A stretch of DNA of 64,000 nucleotides from Pseudactinotalea suaedae (GTDB lineage: Bacteria > Actinomycetota > Actinomycetes > Actinomycetales > Beutenbergiaceae), in contig NZ_WNXY01000007.1 of the NCBI RefSeq assembly GCF_009733815.1, forward strand, positions 297,294-361,293, written 5' to 3'. A program made the translations under genes and the position numbers. Numbering within the stretch: position 1 is the first letter of the stretch; each line of letters starts with the position of its first letter. Shown here one piece after another: positions 32,227 to 40,164 of the stretch. Below the pieces are notes generated by a model, which was not told the origin of the DNA, did not search any database, and saw only the letters and a program-made list of their open reading frames with translations.

Positions 32227-32298
32227 GGTATTAATCGAGATTCTTTTTTCTGGGTCTGAGCGGGTCCGCGCAGCCGCCCGGGCCCGCAGGGCGAGCGT

Positions 32299-34353
32299 TC
32301 AGTCGTGGCTGGGTTCGTCGCCTCGCACGACGGCGAGGATCTGCGCGCCGTAGGCCTCGATCTTCGTGGGTCCGATCCCCCGCAGGATCGCGAGCTGACG
32401 GAGCTCGCGCGGCTGGGCTGCCGCGATGGCCACCAGCGTGGAGTCGTGCAGGATCGTGAAGCCCGGCTTGTCGATCTGCTTCGCGACCTGGGTCCGCCAG
32501 CCCCGGAGCCGCTCCAGCAGGTCGGGGTCGACATCCTGGGCGGCGAGCGCGGCCCTGGTCGCCTCGGTCTTGCTGATCGCGGCCGACCTGCGGCCCCGGC
32601 TGGTCTCCTCGGGCCAGATGCCTTCGAGGAATCGGGAGCGCCGCCGGTTCCCACGGCCGCCCGAGGTGCGCGAGCGAGCGAACGACAGGTGCAGGTGCTC
32701 CCGGGCGCGGGTGACGCCCACGTAGAGCAAGCGGCGCTCCTCCGCGATCGCATCCTCGCCGTCGGCGAGCGAGATCGGCAGCAGCCCCTCGCTGACACCG
32801 ACGAGGAACACCGCGTCCCACTCCAGACCCTTCGCGGCGTGCAGCGAGGCGAGCGTGACGCCGTCGACCGTGGGGGCGTGCTGCGCGGCCGCGCGCTCGA
32901 GGAGCTCCTCCACGAACCCCTGCATGTCGGCGCCACGGGTCCGGGCGAGCTCGTCGGCGAGCTGCACCAACGCGTTCAGCGACTCCCACCGCTCCCGGGT
33001 GGCGCCGCGCGCCGCAGGCGCCTCGGGCTGCCAGCCGGCACCGCTGAGGACCGCGCGGACGTGCTCGGGCATGGTGCCGTCCATCTGCGCGCGGGCGGCG
33101 CCGCGCAGCAGCACCATCGCGTCCCGGATCTCGCTGCGGGAGAAGAACCGCTCGCCGCCGCGCACCAGGTAGCCGATGCCGGCCGAGGCCAGCGCCTGCT
33201 CGATCGTCTGGGACTGCGCGTTGGTCCGGTACAGCACCGCGATCTCCGACGCCGACACCCCTTCGCGCTGCAACGCCGCGATCCTGGTCGCGACGCCACG
33301 CGCCTCGGCCTCGTCGTCGTCGTAGACCTCGAACGCCACCGGCCGCCCCGAGGGGCGTCCCGCGACCAGCTCGACGGCGGCCGCGTTCCGGTGCCGCCCG
33401 GCGCGCGCGAGCACGTCGTTGGCCAGCCGCACCACCTGAGGGGTGCTGCGGTAGTCCCGCACCAGCCGCACCACGCCGGCCTCCGGGTAGCGGCGGCGGA
33501 AGTCGGTCAGGTAGCGAGGGCTGGCACCGGTGAAGGAGTAGATCGTCTGCGACACGTCTCCGACGACGCAGATCTCGTCACGGTCCCCCAGCCACAGGTC
33601 GAGCAGCCGCTGCTGCAGCGGCGAGACGTCCTGGTACTCGTCGATGACGAAGTGGCGGTACTGGGTGCGGACCTGGGCCGCGACATCCTCCCGCTCGGCG
33701 AGGATGCCGACCGTGAGCAGCAGCACGTCCTCGAAGTCGATGACGCCGCGCTCGGACTTGGCCTCCTCGTAGACCGAGAGCAGCCGCGAGACGGTCGTCA
33801 GGTCGTGGCCGGCGGTCTCGGTACGGCCCGCGGCGGCTGCCGCCCGCACGTAGTCGTCGGGCGTGATCATGCTGACCTTGGCCCACTCGACCTCGGCGGC
33901 GAGGTCACGGATGGCGATCCTGTCGACCGAGAGGCCGAGCCGGCCCGCCGCCTCACCGATGAGCGGGGCCTTGTGCTCCGCGATCCGCGGGACGCTGCCC
34001 CCGATCGCCTGCGGCCAGAAGTAGGAGAGCTGTCGCAGCGCCGCGGCGTGGAAGGTCCGGGCCTGCACGGCGCCGACCCCGAGGTCGCGCAGGCGGGAGC
34101 GCATCTCACCGGCGGCCCGGGCGGTGAACGTCACGGCGAGGACCCGGCGCGGGTCGTAGCGTCCGATCAGCACCCCGTGCGCGATCCGGTAGGTGATCGC
34201 GCGGGTCTTGCCGGTGCCGGCGCCCGCGAGCACGCACAGCGGCCCGGTGAGGGTGCTGGCGACCTCCCGCTGGTCCGGGTCGAGGGCCTCGAGGAGCTCC
34301 TCCGCCGTGAGCGGGGCTCCTCCTCGAACGGTGCTGGGCGGGGGTGTCGACAT
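32299..34353 (-). CDS. uvrD2: UvrD2 family ATP-dependent DNA helicase
   Basis: A 684-aa superfamily 1A helicase (3'-5') acting in DNA repair. Motifs in order: DPDQREVASTL (Q-like), Walker A LAGAGTGKTRAITYRI, motif II VIDEYQDVSPLQQ, motif III GDVSQTIYSFTGAS, motif V ASLHAAKGLEWDAVFLVG and motif VI LYVGVTRAREHL. The C-terminus carries an HRDC domain (LRGWRTQVAKQIDKPGFTIL to LRGIGPTKIEAYGAQILAVV). Between motif VI and HRDC there is no cysteine at all, whereas mycobacterial UvrD2 has a tetracysteine module there. ATG 34353 (MSTPPPSTV) is preferred; GTG 34359 is in frame. It neighbours whiB7 and a mycoredoxin as in M. tuberculosis (Rv3198c). Confidence 0.93.
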   Translation of the reverse strand: MSTPPPSTVRGGAPLTAEELLEALDPDQREVASTLTGPLCVLAGAGTGKTRAITYRIAHGVLIGRYDPRRVLAVTFTARAAGEMRSRLRDLGVGAVQARTFHAAALRQLSYFWPQAIGGSVPRIAEHKAPLIGEAAGRLGLSVDRIAIRDLAAEVEWAKVSMITPDDYVRAAAAAGRTETAGHDLTTVSRLLSVYEEAKSERGVIDFEDVLLLTVGILAEREDVAAQVRTQYRHFVIDEYQDVSPLQQRLLDLWLGDRDEICVVGDVSQTIYSFTGASPRYLTDFRRRYPEAGVVRLVRDYRSTPQVVRLANDVLARAGRHRNAAAVELVAGRPSGRPVAFEVYDDDEAEARGVATRIAALQREGVSASEIAVLYRTNAQSQTIEQALASAGIGYLVRGGERFFSRSEIRDAMVLLRGAARAQMDGTMPEHVRAVLSGAGWQPEAPAARGATRERWESLNALVQLADELARTRGADMQGFVEELLERAAAQHAPTVDGVTLASLHAAKGLEWDAVFLVGVSEGLLPISLADGEDAIAEERRLLYVGVTRAREHLHLSFARSRTSGGRGNRRRSRFLEGIWPEETSRGRRSAAISKTEATRAALAAQDVDPDLLERLRGWRTQVAKQIDKPGFTILHDSTLVAIAAAQPRELRQLAILRGIGPTKIEAYGAQILAVVRGDEPSHD

Positions 34354-34455
34354 CGTCACCGATTGTCGCAGGCGGGACCGACATGGGCCGGCCGGCCTGC
34401 ACAGCAGCAGGGAACTGCAGGGAACATCGCCGCAGCGGCAACGGTTGAGGACGGC

Positions 34456-34719
34456 ATGACCAGCACCCCCGCTCCCGGAACCATCACGATGTACTCGACC
34501 ACGTGGTGCGGCTACTGCCAGCGCCTGAAGGCCCAGCTCGGCAAGGTAGGGATCGACTACACCGAGGTCAACATCGAGGAGCAGGCCGACGCCGCGGCAT
34601 TCGTCGAGTCGGTCAACGACGGCAACCAGACCGTCCCCACGGTGGTGTTCCCCGACGGCTCCGCCGCGACCAACCCCTCCCTCAAGGAGGTCCAGGCACG
34701 CCTGGCGGTCTCGGTCTGA
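34456..34719 (+). CDS. mrx2: Mycoredoxin/glutaredoxin-like protein
   Basis: An 87-aa thioredoxin-fold protein with the redox motif WCGYC in MYSTTWCGYCQRLKAQL (Cys near 18 and 21), the cis-Pro region VPTVVFPDGS and a final helix KEVQARLAVSV. Mycoredoxins reduce mycothiol-mixed disulfides in actinobacteria, where glutathione is absent. The CxxC keeps both cysteines. Its place divergent from uvrD2 and convergent with nudC matches Rv3198A, hence the symbol; function is inferred from family and location. Confidence 0.88.
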   Translation: MTSTPAPGTITMYSTTWCGYCQRLKAQLGKVGIDYTEVNIEEQADAAAFVESVNDGNQTVPTVVFPDGSAATNPSLKEVQARLAVSV

Positions 34720-34765
34720 GGCCGGCGGCGGTGGCCGGACGGCTACGTCCTGACGCGTGAGGGCC

Positions 34766-35686
34766 TCAGGCTGAGATCCACGGGGTCACCGGCCAGTCAC
34801 GGCCGTACCAGTCGCTGATCAGGTAGTGCGCGATCGAGGTCGGTCGCGGCAACCGGATCGTGCCGTCGGTGATGAGCGTCGTGAGCTCCTCACGGCTGAC
34901 GAACATCGCCTCGGTGACCTCGACGCCGTCGGGCCGGGGCTCGGTCGTGACCGCCCGGCCGCGGAAGCCGAGCATCAGCGAGGCCGGGAACGGCCACGGC
35001 TGGGACCCCTGGTAGGTGACCTCACCGACCTCGATCGCGGTCTCCTCGAGCACCTCGCGTCGTACCGCGGACTCGAGCGACTCGCCAGGCTCGACGAACC
35101 CGGCCGGGACCGAGAACTGCGTCGCCGGCCAGGCGACGCCGTGGCCGAGCAGGAGCCTGTCGTCGTCGTCGACGATCGACATGATCACCGCGGCGTCGGT
35201 GCGCGGGTACTGCGCGGAGCCCTCCCGGCTGCACTGCCGCTCCCAGCCGGCGAGCGCGAGCGTGCTCGGCGCACCGCAGCGCGGGCAGAACCGGTGCGCG
35301 GCGTGCCAGTTCGCCATCGCGAGCGCGGCGGTCGCCACGCCCGCCGCCAGCGGCTCGAGCTGCCATCCCACGTCCCGCACGCTGATGCCCGACGGCGGAC
35401 CCTGGGGATCGTCGAGCGCTCGCCCGGGGTCGGGGTCGGGCAGGCCCGTGCCCAGGTCCGCGACGTAGCTCCAGCCGTCCTCGTCGCGGCCCAGGTACGC
35501 CGCCTCGGCGCCCTCGGCGATCTCGGAGCCCAGCTCGAGGCCGGTCTCGTCGCCGCTCACCCGGCCGCGGCGGACCCGGACCACCCGGACCCGCGGGCCG
35601 GCGAGGATGGCCTCGATCCCGTCGCTGCGCCGTCGGGCGTCTCGATCGAGCGTGCCCCTGCTCAACGGCAGCGCGTCGGAATCCAC
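34766..35686 (-). CDS. nudC: NAD(+) diphosphatase / NADH pyrophosphatase, Nudix
   Basis: A 306-aa NudC enzyme that hydrolyses NAD(H) and can remove NAD caps from RNA. The zinc-ribbon CPRCG lies in AAHRFCPRCGAPSTLAL, with a third Cys in ERQCSREG; the fourth expected Cys is not seen. The Nudix box is GFVEPGESLESAVRREVLEE followed by TAI, so the G of EExG is Ala. The NudC-specific SQPWPFPASLMLGF follows. GTG 35686 is preceded 6 nt upstream by TAGGTT. It is divergent from the kinase-like gene, whose own -10 is the same TAGGTT. Confidence 0.93.
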   Translation of the reverse strand: MDSDALPLSRGTLDRDARRRSDGIEAILAGPRVRVVRVRRGRVSGDETGLELGSEIAEGAEAAYLGRDEDGWSYVADLGTGLPDPDPGRALDDPQGPPSGISVRDVGWQLEPLAAGVATAALAMANWHAAHRFCPRCGAPSTLALAGWERQCSREGSAQYPRTDAAVIMSIVDDDDRLLLGHGVAWPATQFSVPAGFVEPGESLESAVRREVLEETAIEVGEVTYQGSQPWPFPASLMLGFRGRAVTTEPRPDGVEVTEAMFVSREELTTLITDGTIRLPRPTSIAHYLISDWYGRDWPVTPWISA

Positions 35687-35692
35687 GCGATC

Positions 35693-35698
35693 AACCTA
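35693..35698 (-). promoter_or_regulatory. Candidate -10 box of nudC
   Basis: TAGGTT on the reverse strand lies 6 nt before the GTG start, compatible with leaderless transcription. Confidence 0.5.
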
Positions 35699-35783
35699 GG
35701 CCATCTCGGCACCCGGTCCTGATGCCCGCCGGGCCGTTGCCGTTCCCGGCGCGTGTCACCGCGGCCCGGCGCCGCTCGCGACG

Positions 35784-35789
35784 TAGGTT
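35784..35789 (+). promoter_or_regulatory. Candidate -10 box of the phosphotransferase gene
   Basis: TAGGTT lies 6 nt before GTG 35796. It is the same sequence as the divergent nudC box. Confidence 0.5.
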
Positions 35790-35795
35790 GGTCAC

Positions 35796-36974
35796 GTGCC
35801 CGAGCAGCCGCGCACCCCACTCGCCCTAGCCGCCCTCGCGACGATCGCCCGACCAGGTCTCGACGTGGTGGCGACTCAGCCACCCCGCGAACCGGGAGCG
35901 GACTTCGACGTCGTCGGCATCGTCGACGCCGAGGATCGCCGCTGGATCGTGCGCTCACCGCGCCATGCGGCGGCCGGGGCGGCGATGGAGGGCGAGGTCG
36001 CGCTCCTCGGCGAGCTCGCCGACGCCGTCGACCGCGGCCTGCTCCCCTTCGACGTGCCCCGCCCCGCCGGCTTCGCCCCGCTGCCCGAGGGTGGGCGCGC
36101 GATGCTCTACCGCGAGCTCGTGGGGCACCCGCTCGATCCCACGCGCCTCACCCCGGACGCGCCCCTGCTCCGGAGCCTCGCACGTTCGATCGCTGCCCTG
36201 CACGAGCTCTCCGGGGCGGTGGTCCGCACCGCGGGGCTGCCGGACTACGACGCCGAGGGCTACCGGCAGCGCCGCCTCGCGGAGGTGGACGAGACCGCGA
36301 GGACCGGCCACCTGCCGACCCGGTTGCTCCGGCGCTGGGAGCACGCCCTGGAGGACGTGTCGCTGTGGCGGTTCGCGACCACCCCGGTGCACGGAGACCT
36401 GGCAGGCGAGCACGTCGTCGTCGACGGCGACCAGGTCGTGGGGCTCGTCGACTGGTCCGACGCCTGCGTCGCCGACCCCGCCGACGACCTCGCGTGGCTG
36501 CTGGCCCAGACCTCGCCCGCGGCCGCCGACGCCGTGATGGAGCACTACCGGAGTGCACGAGGAGGCGCGGTCGACAGCGACTTCCACGCCTTCGATGCCC
36601 GCGCCACCCTCGCGGGCGAGCTCGCCGTCGCCCGCTGGTTGATGCACGGCGTCCGGATCCGCTCCGACGAGGTCATCGAGGACGCGATCGACATGCTGCG
36701 CGAGCTCGACGAGGCCGTCTCCGGCGCACCGCCGATCGGTCGCGTCGAGCCCGTCGTGGAGCAGGTGCCACCCCGCTTTCCGCCGACCGAGCAGGCCGAC
36801 GACCTCGACGAGCGCGACGCCGGCCGCGAGAGCGACCTCCCGCCGTCGTTCGAGCCTCGCGGCGAGACCCCCGAGATCGACGACGACGACGACGACGCGA
36901 TCACCTCCGAGCGGAGGTCCGCGCCGAGCCCGGACGAGGACGACGCCACGGCCGAGCTCCCGATCAAGGACTGA
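35796..36974 (+). CDS. Aminoglycoside phosphotransferase-like kinase
   Basis: A 392-aa protein with the APH/choline-kinase fold. Residues 40-75 resemble the N-lobe (DVVGIVDAEDRRWIVRSPRH). The Brenner motif is VHGDLAGEHVVVDGDQVVGL, where the catalytic Asp and metal-binding residues lie, followed by VDWSDACVADPADDLAWLLA with the second Asp. Related actinobacterial genes beside adnB are annotated as macrolide 2'-phosphotransferase-like, but the natural substrate is unknown. The last 90 residues are acidic and disordered, with a run of Asp near 366. GTG 35796 follows a TAGGTT box. It overlaps the convergent adnB stop by 11 nt. Confidence 0.82.
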   Translation: MPEQPRTPLALAALATIARPGLDVVATQPPREPGADFDVVGIVDAEDRRWIVRSPRHAAAGAAMEGEVALLGELADAVDRGLLPFDVPRPAGFAPLPEGGRAMLYRELVGHPLDPTRLTPDAPLLRSLARSIAALHELSGAVVRTAGLPDYDAEGYRQRRLAEVDETARTGHLPTRLLRRWEHALEDVSLWRFATTPVHGDLAGEHVVVDGDQVVGLVDWSDACVADPADDLAWLLAQTSPAAADAVMEHYRSARGGAVDSDFHAFDARATLAGELAVARWLMHGVRIRSDEVIEDAIDMLRELDEAVSGAPPIGRVEPVVEQVPPRFPPTEQADDLDERDAGRESDLPPSFEPRGETPEIDDDDDDAITSERRSAPSPDEDDATAELPIKD

Positions 36975-39900
36975 CGCGCCCCGCCGTCAGCTCCGCGATC
37001 AGGTCGGTCACCTGCGCCGGGTCGGCGTCGTCGGCCTCGATCGTGACGTTCGCGGCCACGTGGTGGAAGGACGCGCGCACGTTCTCGAGCGGGACGTCCC
37101 GGTAGCGCGCCCACGCGAGCCGGTACAGCACGAGCTGCAGACGCTTGGCGTGCAGGTCCTCGGGGTCGGACGGCGGTGGACCGGTCTTCCAGTCGACCAC
37201 GTGGTAGCGATCGGGGCCGTCGGAGAACACCGCGTCGATGCGGCACCGCACCGTCATGCCGGCGATCGGGGTGTCGACGTCGGCTTCCACGACGTACGGC
37301 ACCCGGTGCGCCCACGCGGAGGCGAGGAACGCCGCGATCAGCGCGTCGAGCTTGGGCTCGGCGCCCACGTCGGCATCCTCGGCACCGGGAAGCTCGTCGG
37401 TGTCCAGCAGCGCCTGGCTGCCGAAGTGCTGCTCGACCCAGGCGTGGAACGCCGTGCCGCGGCGCGCGGCGACGCTCGGACGGCGTGGGATCGGCCGGCG
37501 CCGGTCGCGCAGGAACCGGTCCCGGTCCGCACCGAGCGCGACGACCGCTGAGGCGGACAGGTGCACCGGGATCGCCGCGCCCACCGTGAGCGAGGCGTCG
37601 CGCTCGGCGAGCAGCAGCTCGGCATCGTGCCACCAGCGCGCGGTGGTCTCGTTCTCGGCCGGGACCACCCCGCCGAGCTCGGCGAGCCGGTCCCTGCCCG
37701 GCGGCACCGGCCAGGGCCCCGAGATCACCTGGTCGTGGACCGGGTTGGACTCGTGGGCGCTGCCCTCCGGCCAGCTCGGGCCGACCTCGGCGACGCCGGC
37801 GTCGATCAGCTCGGTGAGGAACAGCGACGGCGTGGCGATCCCCTTGCCGTCGCGCCAGAACGAGCCCAGCAGCAGCAGCTCACGCCTGGCACGGGTCAGC
37901 GCGACGTAGGCCAGGCGCCGCTCCTCGGTCAGCTCGCGCGCACCCTCGCGCTCCTTGAAGTCGTCGAGGACGGCGGCGAGCTCCTTGGCGGAGCTCGCCT
38001 CGGCCAGGTCGAGCTCGGGCAGGTGGGCGCGGTCACCGCGCAGGGCGTACGGCAGCGTCGACGCGCCCGTCAACCACCCGGACCCGCGCCGCACGCCCGC
38101 CTTGGTGGGCGCTGTCGTGGGAAAGGTCCCCTCGACCAGCCCGGGGATCACGACGACGTCCCACTCCAGCCCCTTGGAGGCGTGCACAGTCATCAGCTGG
38201 ACGGCGGTGGGATCGGGCTCGGCCTCGGCGACGTCGAGGCCGCGCTCCTCCTCCAGCGCCGCGTCGAGCCAGGCGAGGAAGGCGCCGAGGCTCCGGTCCT
38301 CGGCGTCGCCGGAGAACCGCGACGCCACCGCGGTGAGCTCGTCGAGGTTGCGACGGGCCTCGCCCACCGGACCGGGTCGCTGGGCCGCGACCTCGATGTC
38401 GAGCCCGAGCAGGTGCTCGGCGGTGGTCACCAGCTCCGGCAGCGACAGGTAGCTGAGCGCCCGCAGCGCGCGGAGCGCTCCCGCGAGCCTGGCCAGCCGG
38501 GACCGGGCGGCCTCGCTCAGCTCGCGGCCGCGGGTGTCGCGCCAGCCGCGCGGCGGGAGCTGGTCGATCGCCTCGACGAGGCTCGCGAGCTCGGCGGGCT
38601 CGCGCACGGCCGGCACCTCCGACTCGGGAAGCTCGTCGGCGACCGACGCGCGGTCGGGGGCGCGCCGGCTCCGCGCCTGCGACGCCGCCCACTCCCCCAG
38701 CGCGAGCAGGTCCGCGGCGCCCAGGTCGACCGAGGGTCCGGTGAGCAGGCGCATCAGTGCGTCACCGCGGCCCGGGTCGTGGACGACGATCAGCGCCGAC
38801 CAGATGTCGGTGACCTCGGGCGTGTGCAGCAGCCCCGCCAGCCCGACGACCTGCACGGGGACACCGGCGGCCTCCAACGCGGCCGAGATCGACGCGAACT
38901 GGGCGCGTTTGCGGCACAGCACGGCCGCGCTCGGTGGTTCGCCCTCCGTCTGGCGCGCCTGCACCAGGTACTCGGCGACCGCTGCTGCCTCGGCGGGGAT
39001 CGTCTCGAGGAACCGCGCGGCGACGCGCCCCGGTCCGGCGCCGGGCCGCGCGTGCAGCACGGGCACGTCGCCTGCCGCCTGGGCGCGCAGCGGCCCGGCG
39101 ACGCTGTTCGCGGCGTCGAGCACGGCCACGTCGTTGCGCCAGGCCGTGCTGAGCGTCGCCGTCGGGGCCGCGCCACCCTCCGCCCGGTGGAAGGTGGCCG
39201 GGAAGTCGAACAGGGTGCCGGCTGCCGCGCCGCGCCAGCCGTAGATCGCCTGGTGCGGGTCACCGACCGCGGTCACCGGGTGGCCACCCCCGAACAGCGC
39301 GGACAGCAGCTCGACCTGCGCGATCGAGGTGTCCTGGTACTCGTCGAGGAGCACCACGCGGTAGCGGCCGCGCTCGGCCCGGCCGACCTCGGGCACCCCG
39401 GAGGCGATGCGCGCCGCGAGCCGGACCTCCTCCCCGAAGTCGATCAGACCGCGCTCGTGCTTGCGATCGACGAAGGCCTGCACGAGGTCCATCAGCTGGG
39501 CGCGGGTGCGCAACGCCGCTGCGGCCTTGAACGCGTCGGAGGACTTGGTGGGCTGCAGCTCCTCGATCGCCTCCGCGACCGCTTCCAGCTCCAGGCGCGC
39601 GGTGACCGGGTCGACGCCGTGCTCGTTGAGCTCGCCCTCGAGCGCCGTCAGGCCGTCGACGAGCGTGCTCGGCTTGTAGCCGGTCTCGATGTCGCCGGCC
39701 CAGCTGGTGACGATCTCGTCGGCGAGCTGGAACCGCCCGGCGTCGCCGATGTGCGTGGCATCGGGCGTCAGCCCGAGCCGCAGCGCGTGGTCGCGCACGA
39801 TCGAGCCGGCGTAGGAGTTGTAGGTCGCGACGCGCGGCCGGTCCTCGACATCGATGACGGCTCCGGCTGCGCGGACCTCACGGATCCGCTTGCGGACCCG

Positions 39901-40164
39901 GTCGGCGAGCTCGGCCGCAGCCTTGCGTGTGAAGGTGAGCCCGAGCACCTCCCCCGGGGCGACGAGCCCGTTCGCCAGCAGGAAGACCACCCGGGCCGCC
40001 ATGGTGGCGGTCTTGCCCGAGCCCGCACCCGCGACGACGAGCATCGGCTCCAGCGGCGCCTCGATGACCGCGGTCTGCTCCGCGGTCGGGGCCGGCTGAC
40101 CGGTCACCTCCGCGATCCGCGCCGCCGTCCAGGTGATCGTGACCTCGACGTCCTCGCTCATCAC
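36964..40164 (-). CDS. adnB: AdnB subunit of the AdnAB helicase-nuclease
   Basis: A 1066-aa UvrD-like helicase with a C-terminal RecB-type nuclease. N-terminal Walker A is VAGAGSGKTATMAARV (46-52). Motif II is VVLLDEYQDTSIAQVELL, motif III GDPHQAIYGWRGAAAG, motif V LMTVHASKGLEWDVVVIPGL and motif VI YVALTRARRELLLLG. The nuclease has RGTAFHAWVEQHFGS, the metal motif RCRIDAVFSDGPDRYHVVDW followed by KTG, and QLVLYRLAWARYR. AdnAB resects double-strand breaks in mycobacteria in place of RecBCD, and AdnB is the active motor. ATG 40164 overlaps the adnA stop by 4 nt (ATGA), so the subunits are translationally coupled. Confidence 0.95.
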   Translation of the reverse strand: MMSEDVEVTITWTAARIAEVTGQPAPTAEQTAVIEAPLEPMLVVAGAGSGKTATMAARVVFLLANGLVAPGEVLGLTFTRKAAAELADRVRKRIREVRAAGAVIDVEDRPRVATYNSYAGSIVRDHALRLGLTPDATHIGDAGRFQLADEIVTSWAGDIETGYKPSTLVDGLTALEGELNEHGVDPVTARLELEAVAEAIEELQPTKSSDAFKAAAALRTRAQLMDLVQAFVDRKHERGLIDFGEEVRLAARIASGVPEVGRAERGRYRVVLLDEYQDTSIAQVELLSALFGGGHPVTAVGDPHQAIYGWRGAAAGTLFDFPATFHRAEGGAAPTATLSTAWRNDVAVLDAANSVAGPLRAQAAGDVPVLHARPGAGPGRVAARFLETIPAEAAAVAEYLVQARQTEGEPPSAAVLCRKRAQFASISAALEAAGVPVQVVGLAGLLHTPEVTDIWSALIVVHDPGRGDALMRLLTGPSVDLGAADLLALGEWAASQARSRRAPDRASVADELPESEVPAVREPAELASLVEAIDQLPPRGWRDTRGRELSEAARSRLARLAGALRALRALSYLSLPELVTTAEHLLGLDIEVAAQRPGPVGEARRNLDELTAVASRFSGDAEDRSLGAFLAWLDAALEEERGLDVAEAEPDPTAVQLMTVHASKGLEWDVVVIPGLVEGTFPTTAPTKAGVRRGSGWLTGASTLPYALRGDRAHLPELDLAEASSAKELAAVLDDFKEREGARELTEERRLAYVALTRARRELLLLGSFWRDGKGIATPSLFLTELIDAGVAEVGPSWPEGSAHESNPVHDQVISGPWPVPPGRDRLAELGGVVPAENETTARWWHDAELLLAERDASLTVGAAIPVHLSASAVVALGADRDRFLRDRRRPIPRRPSVAARRGTAFHAWVEQHFGSQALLDTDELPGAEDADVGAEPKLDALIAAFLASAWAHRVPYVVEADVDTPIAGMTVRCRIDAVFSDGPDRYHVVDWKTGPPPSDPEDLHAKRLQLVLYRLAWARYRDVPLENVRASFHHVAANVTIEADDADPAQVTDLIAELTAGRVSP

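Noticed and set aside
32299..34719. 804-codon forward frame over uvrD2
   Set aside because: Only its last 87 codons, the mycoredoxin gene, are real; the rest is antisense to uvrD2.
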